A stretch of DNA of 64,000 nt from Agarophyton chilense (Eukaryota > Rhodophyta > Florideophyceae > Gracilariales > Gracilariaceae). How positions within the stretch are numbered: position 1 is the stretch's first letter; each line of letters begins with the position of its first letter. This document shows positions 34,100 to 45,550 of this stretch, in pieces. Under the pieces are notes generated by a model. The model saw nothing but the letters and a program-made list of their open reading frames with translations. It was not told the origin of the DNA and did no database searches. Location of the stretch: assembly GCA_030374765.1 (NCBI GenBank), contig JARGXX010000111.1, forward strand, positions 186,001 through 250,000. The letters are read 5' to 3'. The position numbers were made by a program, and so were the translations under genes.

Positions 34100-35788
34100 A
34101 TGTCGTCCAAAAACCGTCCGAGGACGCGGAGTCAAACTGGTGCACCGGAACCATCGCAACCATCTCCTATCCCAGTCGGTTGACCGTCTCATACCGGTGG
34201 ATCGACTGACGTGCCAGGTGGAAGGAACTCGAGACCTCCTGTCTCTGATTCGACACCCCCAGCAAGTGGAGCAGGACCGGCGTCTGCCGCCGCCCAGATG
34301 CTCTCCCCTGCTAGGGATGTCACCCCCCCATCCCAGCCTTGCAGCTGTGGAAGAGCAAGTCTGCTCTATGCGGGAAGCTCAAGTCATCCTTGCAGAGGAG
34401 CACGATTCCCTTCGCAAGAAGGTAAATGACACTGCAACGCAGGATTTTTTTGAGGACCTCCTGTCCTCCGTGCGGAGGTGAACTCGATTCTAGAGTCCCT
34501 TGGTGGACCCTCGGCCTTTGTCAAGGACGTCGCGGACAAGTTCTCGCGCGTCCGAAGCCGTCTCGAGACGTTGGAACAAACCCTAATGTCGGGGGATGAT
34601 CCGGCCGAGCCGGTTGCAGTTTCCCATAAGGGAAAAAAGGAAGAGAACCACCATGCTCGAAAGAAGCGAATGAACACGGATCCCGAACCGTCAGACTCCT
34701 CATCCTCGGAGTCCGACTCTTCCGATTCATCGGTGGAAGTAGCTCGCCGTGAGCGTACCTCACGCTCTAAGCGGTCAACAGCCACCCATGGTGTGATCCG
34801 CGCCCGCACGCAGGGAAGGAAGCACAAAGGTTTGAAGGCGCTGAAACCGACCAATTCGCTCTTTAAGAAGCTTTTACCAAACCGGTACTACCGCTTGGAG
34901 GACTCCTCTTTGGATCGTACAACCCGTGGTACGGAAAGAGTGAAGGACTGCATTTAGCGAATGCAGCTCTCACTTTGCAACCAGTTGTTTTCTGGAGAAG
35001 ACTCAATATTGGTATTGGATTTCTTGGCACGCTTTGTCGTGGAAGCTGACATCCTTGAAATGAACGAGGGACAGGCCTCCATTGCCTTACCGTACTTCTT
35101 ACGCGGGATTGCAGAAGACCAGTATCACTCTGTCCGGGGTTCATCACGAGCCTCCGAACGAGGGGTCCCATGCTTGCCTGAAGCAGTTCAATACCTCCTG
35201 AGGTCGTATGCTACTAACTCCGCCATTCAGCAGGCTATACGCGTCCTGCGGGGCACTCGCCAACGTCCAGGCGAGTCGGAAACCGATTATTCGTCGCGCC
35301 TTAACAATGCCTTCCACCGCTGTGGCAATTTTTACCCCGCTGAAGAGCGTTGTACCATGTTTGTCAATGGTTTGGACCCGGCGATCCGAACTCTTGTTGC
35401 TCGACGTCGAGAAAATAGACCTAAAGCCACGTATTCGGAACTAGTGCACTTTGCTCGGGCAGAAGGTGAAGCCCTGCGCACACGCACTCCTGGATCCAGG
35501 GTTAGGTCCGCAAAAGCGTTGTTTTTACAACTAGGTACCCCTTCAGCTAGGATGATAGACGAACAGGACTCTCGAAGGGATTATGATAACGTGCAGCTAG
35601 CCCATAGCGACGCTCATTCTATCCCATCAACGAAGTTACCCTCAACCTTGAACGAGTCACAATACGTGATTGAGGATGATACGCTACTCTATGCGGATAA
35701 TGGTCGCGACTGTGCGCCACGCGTCCCACACGAGAGTGGTATGTCCGCTTTTCGCGTCCTTTTTGGAGAGATACCCGCCCCGCGTTGA
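34100..35788 (+). pseudogene. gag of the Ty3/gypsy element (matrix/capsid part)
   Basis: An ATG at 34100 opens a Pro/Ser-rich N-terminus in the frame used by most of gag. It meets a TGA after 27 codons, an excursion to another frame between about 34335 and 34480 (coiled-coil-like AEEHDSLRKKV), and a TAG at 34955. The capsid-like part follows (34961-35788): DFLARFVVEAD...YFLRGIAEDQY...QRPGESETDYSSRLNNAF...FVNGLDPAIRTLV, a pattern usual for the retrotransposon Gag domain. The product would assemble the particle. Because parts lie in three frames, some indels are certainly mutations. Confidence 0.75.
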
Positions 35789-36159
35789 GGTTCGCCGAGA
35801 CTCGCCACCCAATACCGGCTTCTGGTCTGATTTGTCATCTCTGCTACGAACCAGGCCATACTTCTCCACAATGTGTGTTGTCTCTCCGAGAATGGGCACA
35901 AGTCGTAGTCAATTACGAGGCCCTATCCCCGGAGGACAAAGCAGCTGTTCCGGTTGCATTGTATATCCGTGCTCGAACGGATGTTCCACGTCATGTGTCG
36001 CTACTCCGAGCTCGGGTTGTCCCTGCCCCCGATTCCCGTGTCACAGACGTCGTCGGTAACCCCACCGCTTCTGCGGTACCTTCTGGACCTGACGTCCAGT
36101 CGTTGCCCGCTCAACGCTCTGAGCAGCTGCCTCCGGCGGAGCAGGCCCAGGAAAACTAA
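35785..36159 (+). pseudogene. Nucleocapsid part of gag with CCHC zinc knuckle
   Basis: CHLCYEPGHTSPQC (C-x2-C-x4-H-x4-C) near residue 18 is an intact zinc knuckle for RNA binding. The frame is one base back relative to the capsid frame and overlaps its stop by four bases (TTGA). It ends TAA at 36157-36159, just before pol, which is again one base back. A single deletion probably separated it from the capsid frame. The step into pol may be genuine frameshifting. Confidence 0.75.
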
Positions 36160-36161
36160 AT

Positions 36162-39100
36162 GTGAAAGTCTCTTCCCAAGGAGGGGCGCCCTCAGAGTCG
36201 AGGTCGACGGCGCCCGAGGCGTCCAAGCCTCGCTCCCCGGTCAAAATCCTTTCAAGGAAAGAGGCTGTCAATGACGTGAACTCGGAATACTTTAGTGTTC
36301 TGCGTCGTCCATCGAAACGTGTTTCCCATAACCGGTTCCCGGATAGAGTTCTGGTGATGGCCAAGAGAAACTACAAGGTCTATGCCGACCTTGGCCTTTC
36401 ACCCCAGTTTATGGTGCGACACCTTACCGTCTTAGACACCGGTGCCGGTCCAAAATTTGTCGTGGAGAAAGTGTTTCCGCCTGCTTTGCAGTCTAGGATC
36501 CGCCGCGACCACGTCCCGGAGGTCGCTGACGCGAACAACAAACCGTTGGATACGGTACGGTTCATAGAACTGGTAGTCCTTGTTGGCACTTGCATGGTGA
36601 AACTCGACTTCGTCGTATGTCGGAAATTAGCCGCCCCAGTCATCTTGGGTGGCGACTTTTGCGACGGCTTCGTCGAAGCGATCTTCCCCCGCCAACCGCG
36701 TGTCGAGATGGAGTATGGATCGTCCACTCCGATCGTTTGTCGTCCGTTTAGGCGTGCCACGAAGAAGCATGTCCCGCTACCGGCAGCACAGGAACCTGGA
36801 CCAGATAACCGTGAATTTAATAAGCTCCGCGTCGCAGCGTCGTTGTGCATCCCGCCTGAGTCCCAAATGATGGTGAAAGTAACCTCCCATAAACACGGAC
36901 TCCGGGTCTTGCAACCATTGTCGTCACTGTATGACAGGCACAGCCTCGCAATTGCGAATGGAATCGTTCATGTGAACCCAATAAAACCGTTTCACGTGCT
37001 GATCGCCAATCTACGGACTGTACCCCAGTATCTGGTGAAGAACCAAGTGATAGGGTCCGTCATGCCGCACCCCATCGCTATGGTGCCGACAAAACTGACA
37101 GCAGCTGACGTTCTCGGACTCGTTCACTCTAAGGAGGGGGAAAACCCGCAATCCGTTTCATCGACGGTACCCGGGATTCAACCTGTAACATCAGGGACGC
37201 AGCCCGTTTCAACGAGTTGTGATCGCCCCAATCCAGTGCAAGAACTCGAGAATCTGGATCTCAGCCACGTCCCGGAGTCACACCGCCATCGATTGCGAGA
37301 AGTTTTAAGGGACTTCACCACTATGTGGGACGGCTCCCTTGGTGAGATTGCCACTACGAAACACCGGATTGATTTGCTACCGGACACTCGACCCATCTCT
37401 CAGCACCCATACCGTGCCGGACCCGTCGCACGCGCGGAGGAAAAGACACAAGTGGATAAAATGCTTCGAGCAGGAGTCATTGAACCGGCTCAGTCGCCGT
37501 GAGCTTCTCCATTAATACTTGCTTCAAAGCAGGATGGTTCCTGGAGGTTTTAAGTCGACTATCGTCGGTTGAATGCCGTCACTGTCAAGGACGTGTATAC
37601 AATCCCAAGAATGGAATAGTACATTGACTCGCTGGGCACCGCCTCCGTCTTTACAACCCTGGACGCCAATTGGGGACACTGGAAAGTTCCGGTAAGGAAG
37701 CAAGACCAGGATAAAACCGCTTTCGCGTGTCACTCCGGTCTTTACCGTTTCAAACGGATGCCTTTCGGTCTTACCAACGCCCTAGCTACTTTTCAGCGAG
37801 CCATTGACATCTTATTCGCTCGCTTCAAATGGCGTATTTGCCTGGTCTACCTGGATGACAAAATCGTCTTCTCAGATAATCTGGACAAACATCTCACTCA
37901 TGTGAGGGATATCATGGCCACGCTTCGAGATGCGGGTGTCACTCTGAAGTTGAAGAGATGTGACTTCTTCACGGGTACAGTGAAGTATCTCGGCCATGTT
38001 ATCCGTCATGGACGTGTTACAATCGAGGAGACTCGTGTTTAGTCACTCAAAGAGGCTAAAGAACCGCGGAGGCAAACCGAGCTTCGTTCCTTTCTGAGAC
38101 TCGCAAACGTCTACCAACGATTCATCCCGCACTTTGCGGACAAGGCTGCACCGGTAAACGCGCTTTTGCGGAAAGGCCAACCACCAAAACTGGACCCCTT
38201 AACCCCCGTTCAAACGGAATCTTTCAACTCTCTTAAGGATTCTGTCGTCTCCGCCCCGAATCTTTCGTTGCCCAAACCTGGAAGGCTCTTCACCGTAGAT
38301 ACGGACGCCAGCGACTACCAAGTAGGTTGTGCACTGTTTCAAACTGCACCCAATGGGGAAAGACGCCTCTTAGGGTACTGGTCCCGATCGCTAAACATCT
38401 ACGAGAAGAATCACTCCATCTCGGAGAAGGAATGGCTTGCAGTAGTGTGGGCATTACTAAATTTGCGCCCCTATCTCATGGGTAATCATTTCACCGTTTT
38501 TACGGACCACGCATCGCTTCGATGGCTACTCTCCATCTCGGAGCCTACCGGCCGATTGATGCGTTGGCGTTTCCGTCTAGCGGAATTTCACTTTGACGTG
38601 CAGTACCGAAAAGGATCGTGCAATACCCAAGCCGATGCTCTCTCCCGCCTGGTCACTACTGGCGAAGCAAAACCCATCAAAGACGATTAAATACCCTGCT
38701 TAGCAGTGAATGGCGACGACACTACCATCGAGGACGAGGAACGAGACACGGACTCTTCAGATTCCGCTTCCGAATTGGACGACTTTCTTCTCTCGGAAGA
38801 TTCCGAGAAACCCTTACCAGGGAACTTCGTGCCTATTACTCCAGAGGAGATAATACGGGAGCAATTCGCTTACTTGTTCTGCGTGAAGGTCCGCGCTCAA
38901 CTCAATGGAGGAGGTACTCTCCCCTTTCAGGTGAATGACGCTGGTTACCTTGTACGGACCGTTGGATCGCACCCACAAATCGTGGTACCACATAACCTCC
39001 AGTCGAGAGTCTTGCAGTTGTCGCACTACTCCAAACTGAGTGGCCACGTCGGGGGAAGGAAACTTTACCTCACCCTACGCCGTAGCGTCTACTGGCCTGC

Positions 39101-40607
39101 CATGGCAGTGGACTGCTACCCAACGGTGCGGTTTTGTACCGATAGCGCTCGGAAACGTGTCAAACTCCGCCTTCATGCGACGAAGTTGAAGCTGTTTCCA
39201 GCACGCGCTCCATTGGCCATCGATATACTCGGTCCCTTCCTTACCACTAAGCGGAAGTACAAGTTCTTACTCGTAATTACGGATCGCTTCTCCAAGCTGG
39301 TCCGGCTCGTACCATTACGAAAGATCTCCGCTATGAGCGTGGCCCAAGCCTTCGTCCTACACTGGGTCTTCGTCTACGGTCCACCCGTCAACCTCCTCTC
39401 CGATAACGGGAGACAGTTCGCCTCTCGTTTCTTCGAGGATGTGTGTCGCATGTTGAACATTAAGAACCTGTTCATGACCCCTTACCACCCCCAAACTAAT
39501 AGGCAGGCCGAACGGTTAAACCGAACATTACTTGCGACACTCCATTCATACGTTCCAGACCACCCCAAAGATTGGGAATTGTTCACTGATGCGCTCACCT
39601 TTGCGTACAATACGCAGGTGCACAGGACAACTGGATTAACGCCCTTCGAGTCGGTACTGTCCCGTACCCCACCGCCCGTGGCGCTGAAACCACAGCCCAC
39701 GCTGGATACCTTTCCGTCACCGACTGCTTACCGCGAAGCATGGAAAACTTGGCTCACGAAGCTCGTTCCCGCCGCACGGCGTTCAATAGGCCGAGCCCAG
39801 GCCGCTCACAAGCGTGACTTTAATACAGAAGCCTCTCGCTCGCCGCAACGTCTCGCCCCCGACGGTTATGTATTCATCCGCAACGAGTATTGGGACCTAG
39901 AGAAGGAGAAACGTCACAAGCTGTCATCCATTGCCGACGGCCCCTTCCGGGATATTTCGGTGGCTCCCGACACTGTCGTTGTTGACCTCCATGGTAATTA
40001 CGAACGCATCTCCCGCGGTGGCGTGGTATCGGCTCCTCCGCCGTTAACATCCAAACCTACTGGTGTGAATGCTCCCGTTGAAACGGATACATCGACCCCC
40101 ATACCCCAGGTCCACCTGCGTCCCTACGCGTTACCACACCCATCTCGGGGTTGGTCTGAACTTCCGCTACCCGCAACGCCCAACCCGAAAGGAATTGTGT
40201 CACGCATTCGTCGCTCCTCCCCAGTCCACCTGACGGACACCAACTCCGGTGCATCGTCTAAGGAGGGGGAGGCGCCCTACAGCCGTTGTAATCCGGTCGA
40301 TACCGTCGCTGGAAAGACCGCACCGTCGCGTGTCATTCTCTGCCCATCAGGGGTGCCTGATACCGACGTCCGGCACGACTCGACGCAGACGCTATCCAAG
40401 CCTCAGAACGGAGCTGCGGATAACGCCACCAACACTCGCCGAGGTGTCACCACACGTGCAACATGGAATGCAAATGCGCTCGAAGCACCGCAGCCTGATA
40501 CAGTACGAGTGGACGGCACACCGCTAAAAACCCTGCACAGGGAGCAGGGAGGCGGATACATACACGGCGCCGAAGCCGGACAGCCATCCATTGGAACGCT
40601 CACGTGA
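36162..40607 (+). pseudogene. pol polyprotein of the Ty3/gypsy element
   Basis: A single frame of about 1,480 codons with five stops: TGA 37500, TAA 37551, TAG 37617, TAG 38040 and TAA 38688. Protease: LDTGAG near residue 91, ILGGDF later. RT: DLLPDTRPISQHPYR, VDYRRLNAVT, catalytic Asp in TTLDANWG, RMPFGLTNA, and YLDD. RNase H: TDAS, SEKEWLAVVWAL, FTDHASLRWLL, QADALSR. Integrase (from 38706): His107, His114 and Cys144 of the HHCC finger, but the last Cys is Ser147; catalytic Asp173, Asp233, Glu269 with D-x35-E spacing intact; GPF module near residue 417. Three stops sit in the RT finger/palm, so the enzyme cannot be made. The step from nucleocapsid to pol is a one-base frame change. Confidence 0.9.
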
Positions 40608-41467
40608 CTAAACGGAACCTCGCCGTGGGACAGAGAGGTCCGACAATGCGCCACCGCCCCAGCGAAACTCACCGCCGAAGCGAGCTTCACCACGCCAGTT
40701 AGCGAAACGACCACCCGGGTTACCAGCCAGTGTGGGCCCTCCAACCGGAGTGAGAAACGATGAAGCAAACCAGGCACTTGGGAAAGATGAACCGCCGAAA
40801 TTGGATCGACATTCTACTCAGCCGAGGAATGCCTTGCGCGCTACACGGTCCCACCGGAGCCAAGCCGCCCGACGCGTGATCACTTCGGTACCCCCTGGCT
40901 CAGGACGGGTACCACCCGGAAATAGCGACACCGTCATACGGAATGGAAGGGAAGTGTACTGACAAGGGTTCGTGTTCGGACGCATTCTGAGGCACTCCTA
41001 CCACCCAAAGGGTTATCTCCAATAATTGGTGCGCTGGTACGGGTACGGCCCCGAATGGGATTCAGACGAACCGATAGAGAACCTACCTTGGTCAAACGTG
41101 GTACAGTAGCATCGTCGTAGTTACACGGCTTTGCCGGCCACCATAGACCGAGCCCAAGTGAAATAAGAAGACACCCGATGGGGATAAAGGAACAGAAGAT
41201 CTGGAAAAGGACGCTTGGAAGAAGGAAAGGATGCACAGAAGACCTGGGGAAGGACACTCGGAAGAAGTGGAAGAGAAGAAAGAAAACAAATACGTCATAG
41301 GAGGAAGCAGTTTACTATTTTCGAAGTTGCTGCACACACTACCGCACAGCGGGATTTAGTAACCAAGATCACAAGGGATTAGTTGGAAGAACCCGGATTG
41401 CCGTGCACGCCAACCGAATCGCTAGCGGAGTCACTCCCGCCGGTCAGGCGTGCCACGAAAGCGTCTC

Positions 41468-43306
41468 TTATCGCACCGATGTCGCCGCTCGCCGCTCGCC
41501 GCTCGCCGCTTGCACGTTCAGTCTGACACCCCGAAGGAACTGGGAGATCAATGCCGCCTCTGGGCGTATGGGAACCTCGATAACTTCCGGCTCGTCCGGC
41601 AACGCCGCTGCCACTGGATCAATGACCTCACATGCGTGAGTTGCTCCCTGTGCCGTCTGCGCCGTAGTATCTACACCATCGGGGTCTCCCACATCTTCCA
41701 TGACCTCGTCGCCACGGTATTCGCCCCCCTCCTCCGGGAGATCATCACCGCCAAAGGCTTAGTAGAAGTCATCCGAGTTGAAAACCCCCACGGGGTGCCC
41801 GTCTGGTATGCCTCGCGGAGCCATCCGGAGTGCCGACGCCTCCGCCTCGAAGATCTCTTGCTGCTCCTACGGGTTAAAGAAGATGAAATCTCCCGCCAAC
41901 GGCGTGCGACGCCCCGGCGACCGATCAGCCCCATCGGCTTCTTGACCACGGCCGCTTTGCCGGACAGGCACGACAGCCCAGTCGACACGCCCAATAATGT
42001 CGATGAGCTCTTGAGCTTAATCAGCGTCATTGACACCTCCAAGAGGGAGTGGAAGGTCCAGCTGCCGGATGTAACAACGCAAACGCGGAGGAAGATACCA
42101 CAGTAGATATTGGTCGTAGGCTTCCCACAAGACATACGCCGCGGCGCGAACTGCCCGTTCGGTTAGTACCACGGACCATAAGCCGGAGTGCGGATCCTCG
42201 ATGAGGTACGAGCCCAGATAGGAGACGACTGGAGGCAACTCCACGTAACATCCCTGGTACACCTCGACGGAAGACCACCACCCAGGCAGGGAAACGTATC
42301 GCGCGAACTGATAGAAGGGACTAATCCGGTTTATCTCCTTGTTCTGATAAGGGAAAAGGAACCCAGAGCGGGACCTGCCCGGACGCTCCTCGCAGATGAA
42401 GTTCTGTAACCACCGATATTGGGACTCACGGCGAAGGTGACGGAACTCGGCACGAATGATCGAACGGACCCAGCAGATCGCTTCTTGACGCGCTCGCGGT
42501 TGACCGCGCCATGCATAAGTTTCCAAAGCCGCAAGGCGGTCACAATAGCCGATCTCACCCTGCGTCCGGTACATCCGTAGGTCGAAGCCGAATTCGTCGG
42601 GGATGGGGTATTGAAAGTTTGCCCGGTTGATCCGTCAGTAGCCAATGCGGACAAAGGTACAATATGACTCTTCCGCCCACTCGCGCCTTCGCTGCCGAAT
42701 CGCGTGAATGGGAACCGCCACACGGCGTCGCCAGTCCCACGAAGTGGTGATCAAAGCCGGCAGCTCGCCCGGGAGACGCGCATTGCCATCAGCATACGCC
42801 GCCACGAGTTCTTCGCCGAAGACCGCTGTCGGATGGAACCACGGAGCTCTCCGGTGAATTGCCGCATGTTGACGGGGGTTTAACCCGACGAGTTCATCGT
42901 AACTGGGCCAGGTGTCCTCCGCAGGGGTGATGTGGCTCGAAGCTTCAACGGGACCCCGGGATCGGCTAGGCGTGGTTGACGAGGCACTCCCCCGCGGAGG
43001 GGGAGCCGAATGGAAACCGGAGAAGTAACCCCGGCGGGGATTGATACCACCGTTCATCGGGAGTACTGGTCGCCGAGGTATCGGAATGTGGTCGCTGAAA
43101 GTTGGCGTACGATGCAGAAAAGCGCTCTTAGTTCGAGGAGTGGTCACCGCGTTGGTGCGTTTGTCGTTCTGTGGTGCTGCTCTGCCTTCGACAGTCGAGT
43201 GGTCACTGGACACATTACGCGGCTCGCTCTTATGCCGGTTGAACCGTTGCCTCCCCGCCGTGTCGACGGCGTGTTTGTCACCTAAGGAGGGCGATATGAA
43301 GGACAA
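41468..43306 (-). pseudogene. Antisense gene of the Ty3/gypsy element (about 610 codons)
   Basis: On the minus strand one frame runs from the 3' LTR border to 41468 with only four stops: TGA 42637-42635, TAA 42019-42017, TAG 41869-41867, TAA 41761-41759. All segments are in the same phase. The damage density resembles that of pol, suggesting a once-intact protein. The first ATG in frame is at 43060. The middle is rich in Trp, Tyr and Arg (RESQYRWLQNFICEE, FYQFARYVSLPGWWSS, AYVLWEAYDQYLLWYLPP) like a folded protein; the end is acidic (DEVMEDVGDPDGVD). No family is recognised. Antisense ORFs near the 3' LTR are known in some plant gypsy elements (for example RIRE2 and Grande), whose role is not settled. 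The competing plus-strand frame (41450-42106) looks like its shadow. Confidence 0.6.
43282..43296 (+). other. Polypurine tract
   Basis: CTAAGGAGGGCGATA lies directly before the 3' LTR, where plus-strand DNA synthesis is primed. The same core CTAAGGAGGG also occurs inside pol (37129 and 40258). Confidence 0.75.
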
Positions 43307-44182
43307 TGCCCTTCAAAGGGGTTTCTTCGCAGGACTTAGAGAGTTCGCTTGCTTGAAGACTAGCTTGGTCTATGACAAGCTATACCGCCATTGCGTGCTG
43401 ACGGCCGGTTCGGACTGGAAGTGCACATTGGTGGAACACGTGGACTGCACGGATGCCGACGCTTGAGTGCGAGGCGTGCCACACGTGGCCCGGATTCTAC
43501 CTAATCGTTGGTATTATTTAGTATTTATTTAGTATTTATTTAGCTATGCTATCGCAATTTGGTGTCTATTTTTCGGCCGCGCGCCCACTGTCAGGGGCCG
43601 CGCGCCACACTACTTAGGAAGTTGAGCCCTGCTCCCCGGTAAACACCCTCTTGGGAGAAAAAGGAAGGAGTCTTGGCTCTGAACTCTTCGCCTTCGGCCC
43701 GTCTACACCGCATACTGCGTGAGCGCCCGTCGCACGTTAGTTCATCCACTCCTCTGTCGACCAAAGTGCTAGCGCCACCGTGGGTTCATATTTAATCGCC
43801 GAACCTTGTATTAGTCTCACCCCTGTATAGGGTTTCGCCCCCGTTTCCTCTTGTTCTCCTTTTTGGCTCTCGTGAGTGGCCGCCCCACTCACCCCGCTCG
43901 TCCATCTCATACGAGTGTTTCCTCGCTCCTTTTCCGACAATCGCCGAAGTACCGCTCCGCCTAGGATTGGTCACACTCCGTACTGCGCCATGCTCACCTA
44001 AACAATCTAGGTATATCCCGCCAGATTGGCCTCGGTCTTACACCCGACTTCGTCGTGCCTTTCAAGAGTGGCTCTGTTTCTGTGCTCCGCTGGGACGCGT
44101 CTCCTCCGCCTGAGGCGTGTCTCTCAAGAGAGAAAGATCCCGAACATCTTCGTGGTGTCTCCGCTCCAAGCGTTGTCTTCCA
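43297..44182 (+). repeat. 3' LTR
   Basis: Begins TGAAGGACAATG, ends GTTGTCTTCCA, 886 bp, and pairs with the 5' LTR at 33052-33934. Confidence 0.92.
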
Positions 44183-44187
44183 GAGCG
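44183..44187. repeat. Target site duplication GAGCG, right
   Basis: Second copy of the 5-bp duplication, followed by TGGCAAAATAG, which continues the left arm. Confidence 0.9.
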
Positions 44188-44527
44188 TGGCAAAATAGTA
44201 CAGAAGCAGGAGAAGATATCAACTATGATAAGCCGACGGCGGTCACAATGATAGTGAGGAATACAGAACTGACTCAACCACGTCTATGTCGAAGCGACGC
44301 GCGTTTGGAAGAGGTGTTCTTGAACATAGCACATACCCTGCGTCGCTGCGGCAGCGTGGACAGAAGCGTACTGTACACGATGACCAAGCGACAGCATCAG
44401 CGACAGCGACAGCGACCGCGACATCAACAGCGACCACGACCACGACAGCGACAGCTAAAGTGAAGCGAGATAACTACGACCACTACCATAACCGCTATAA
44501 CGGATATGAGGTGCATCGTGCAGCACC

Positions 44528-45160
44528 ATGACGAAGCGCATGTTAGGGGCAAAGTGCAAACTGTTCTGGTGTCGCACCAAATCGGCAATGATGCGGACAT
44601 CTGTTGTTGTATGCAACGCCTGCACGCCCATGACGCATGAAATACATGCGAAGCATCGTCACACGCGTGCCACCTATTCAATGTGGGCCCACTTTCCCGT
44701 GTATTGCAGCCAGTGGCTGCAGACAATCCCGTGCCACTGTCGGACGGGTGCACTCTACTCGGTGCGGTTTTGGTAGGCGTTGCGCTATTCAAATCGTTGA
44801 GAAGAGGCAGCGACTCTTTGGATGGCCCAAAGAGGCGTTAGAGAGATGCGCCATTGAGTGCTGCTGGCTTCTGGCTTTTGTAGTAACCATGACCGCGCCA
44901 CCGCTATTGCATCCGCGTTATGTTAGAAATGCACCCGTCTCTGCAGGTGCTCTGCTCACGTATGTGAACGCTGATAAACAGCTGTAGCCAAGCGCCGCAC
45001 ACGCTCGCTGGTTGTTCAAAACGGTGCTGCTGTATCTTCTTTCAAAGAGGACCCGTGCGTTGGTGACATTGGTGTTGTTGGCGTGTATGGTGTCTGTCAT
45101 GCTGTTTTTGTAGTTTGGCGTTTTGTTTCCGCCTTTTATTGTGCCGTGGAAACGAAAAAA
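44528..45160 (+). pseudogene. Arm gene B, left copy, unknown protein
   Basis: The frame from 44528 (MTKRMLGAKCKLFW...) is shared with the right arm (57629 downward, minus strand), including CNACT, HTRATY, QWLQTI and CHCRT, and later SFK(E/D)DPCVGDIGVV and FYC.VETKK. Stops interrupt both copies. It is rich in Cys, Trp, Arg and His. I cannot name the family. It diverges from gene A: the two arm genes point away from a shared promoter region, which in the left arm is where the gypsy element landed. Confidence 0.4.
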
Positions 45161-45213
45161 AGCCTAGGATCGTTCAGTGCTTGATATTCGTCCGTGTTGC
45201 CACAGGATTAGCC

Positions 45214-45550
45214 GCTGGGAGATGGCCTAAACCACTAAAACCCCTAAGAGCTCCACTGAAAGAGGTGCCCGAATTGAGGCGAATAGAACCCATTCGTTTC
45301 GTGACAATGAGCAAGTACACTATCTGCCCTGAGGACCCCCAAGTCTCTTCCGGCTCCACCATGCCCACCTTTCTCATCATGTAAAACGAAAAACATCCAT
45401 CGCTACCACTTTCATCTATGCCTACTTCCTTTTCGCATATTTCACGCCCCCCTCCATGTCTCACATCTGCCGCAACACAACAAGGGCTTCCCTTTACAAA
45501 TCTCTCCTCTGAACGCCCTCACACTTTAAAAACCGGGGAAAATCCAGCCG
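45214..45550. other. Core edge, no gene
   Basis: First unique sequence inside the left arm. Frames here are short. The 96-codon minus-strand frame (45464-45174) crosses the arm boundary and is not supported. Confidence 0.25.

Larger units (their letters stand above)
33052..44182 (+). mobile_element. Ty3/gypsy LTR retrotransposon, 11.13 kb, with antisense gene
   Basis: Two LTRs (883 and 886 bp) start TGAA and end CA, flanked by the 5-bp duplication GAGCG. Internal order: PBS, gag with CCHC knuckle, then pol as protease, RT, RNase H, integrase (the Ty3/gypsy order), then about 2.7 kb without a sense gene but with a long antisense reading frame, then the polypurine tract. Pol has five stops and gag several shifts, so the copy is dead. 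LTRs differ by about 7% where compared. The integrase C-terminus has a GPF-type module, but I see no chromodomain. Confidence 0.93.
44183..45213 (+). repeat. Left inverted arm, segment 3
   Basis: Matches the reverse complement of 56955-57975. Homology ends at TTGCCACAGGAT (45213 left; about 56955 right). It includes a GCGACA-type microsatellite (about 44385-44460) also present at about 57680-57760. Confidence 0.88.

Noticed and set aside
41450-42106. 218-codon plus-strand ORF at the 3' end of the gypsy element
   Set aside because: It is antisense to a longer minus-strand frame that keeps phase over 610 codons, and its residues look compositional. It is more likely the shadow.
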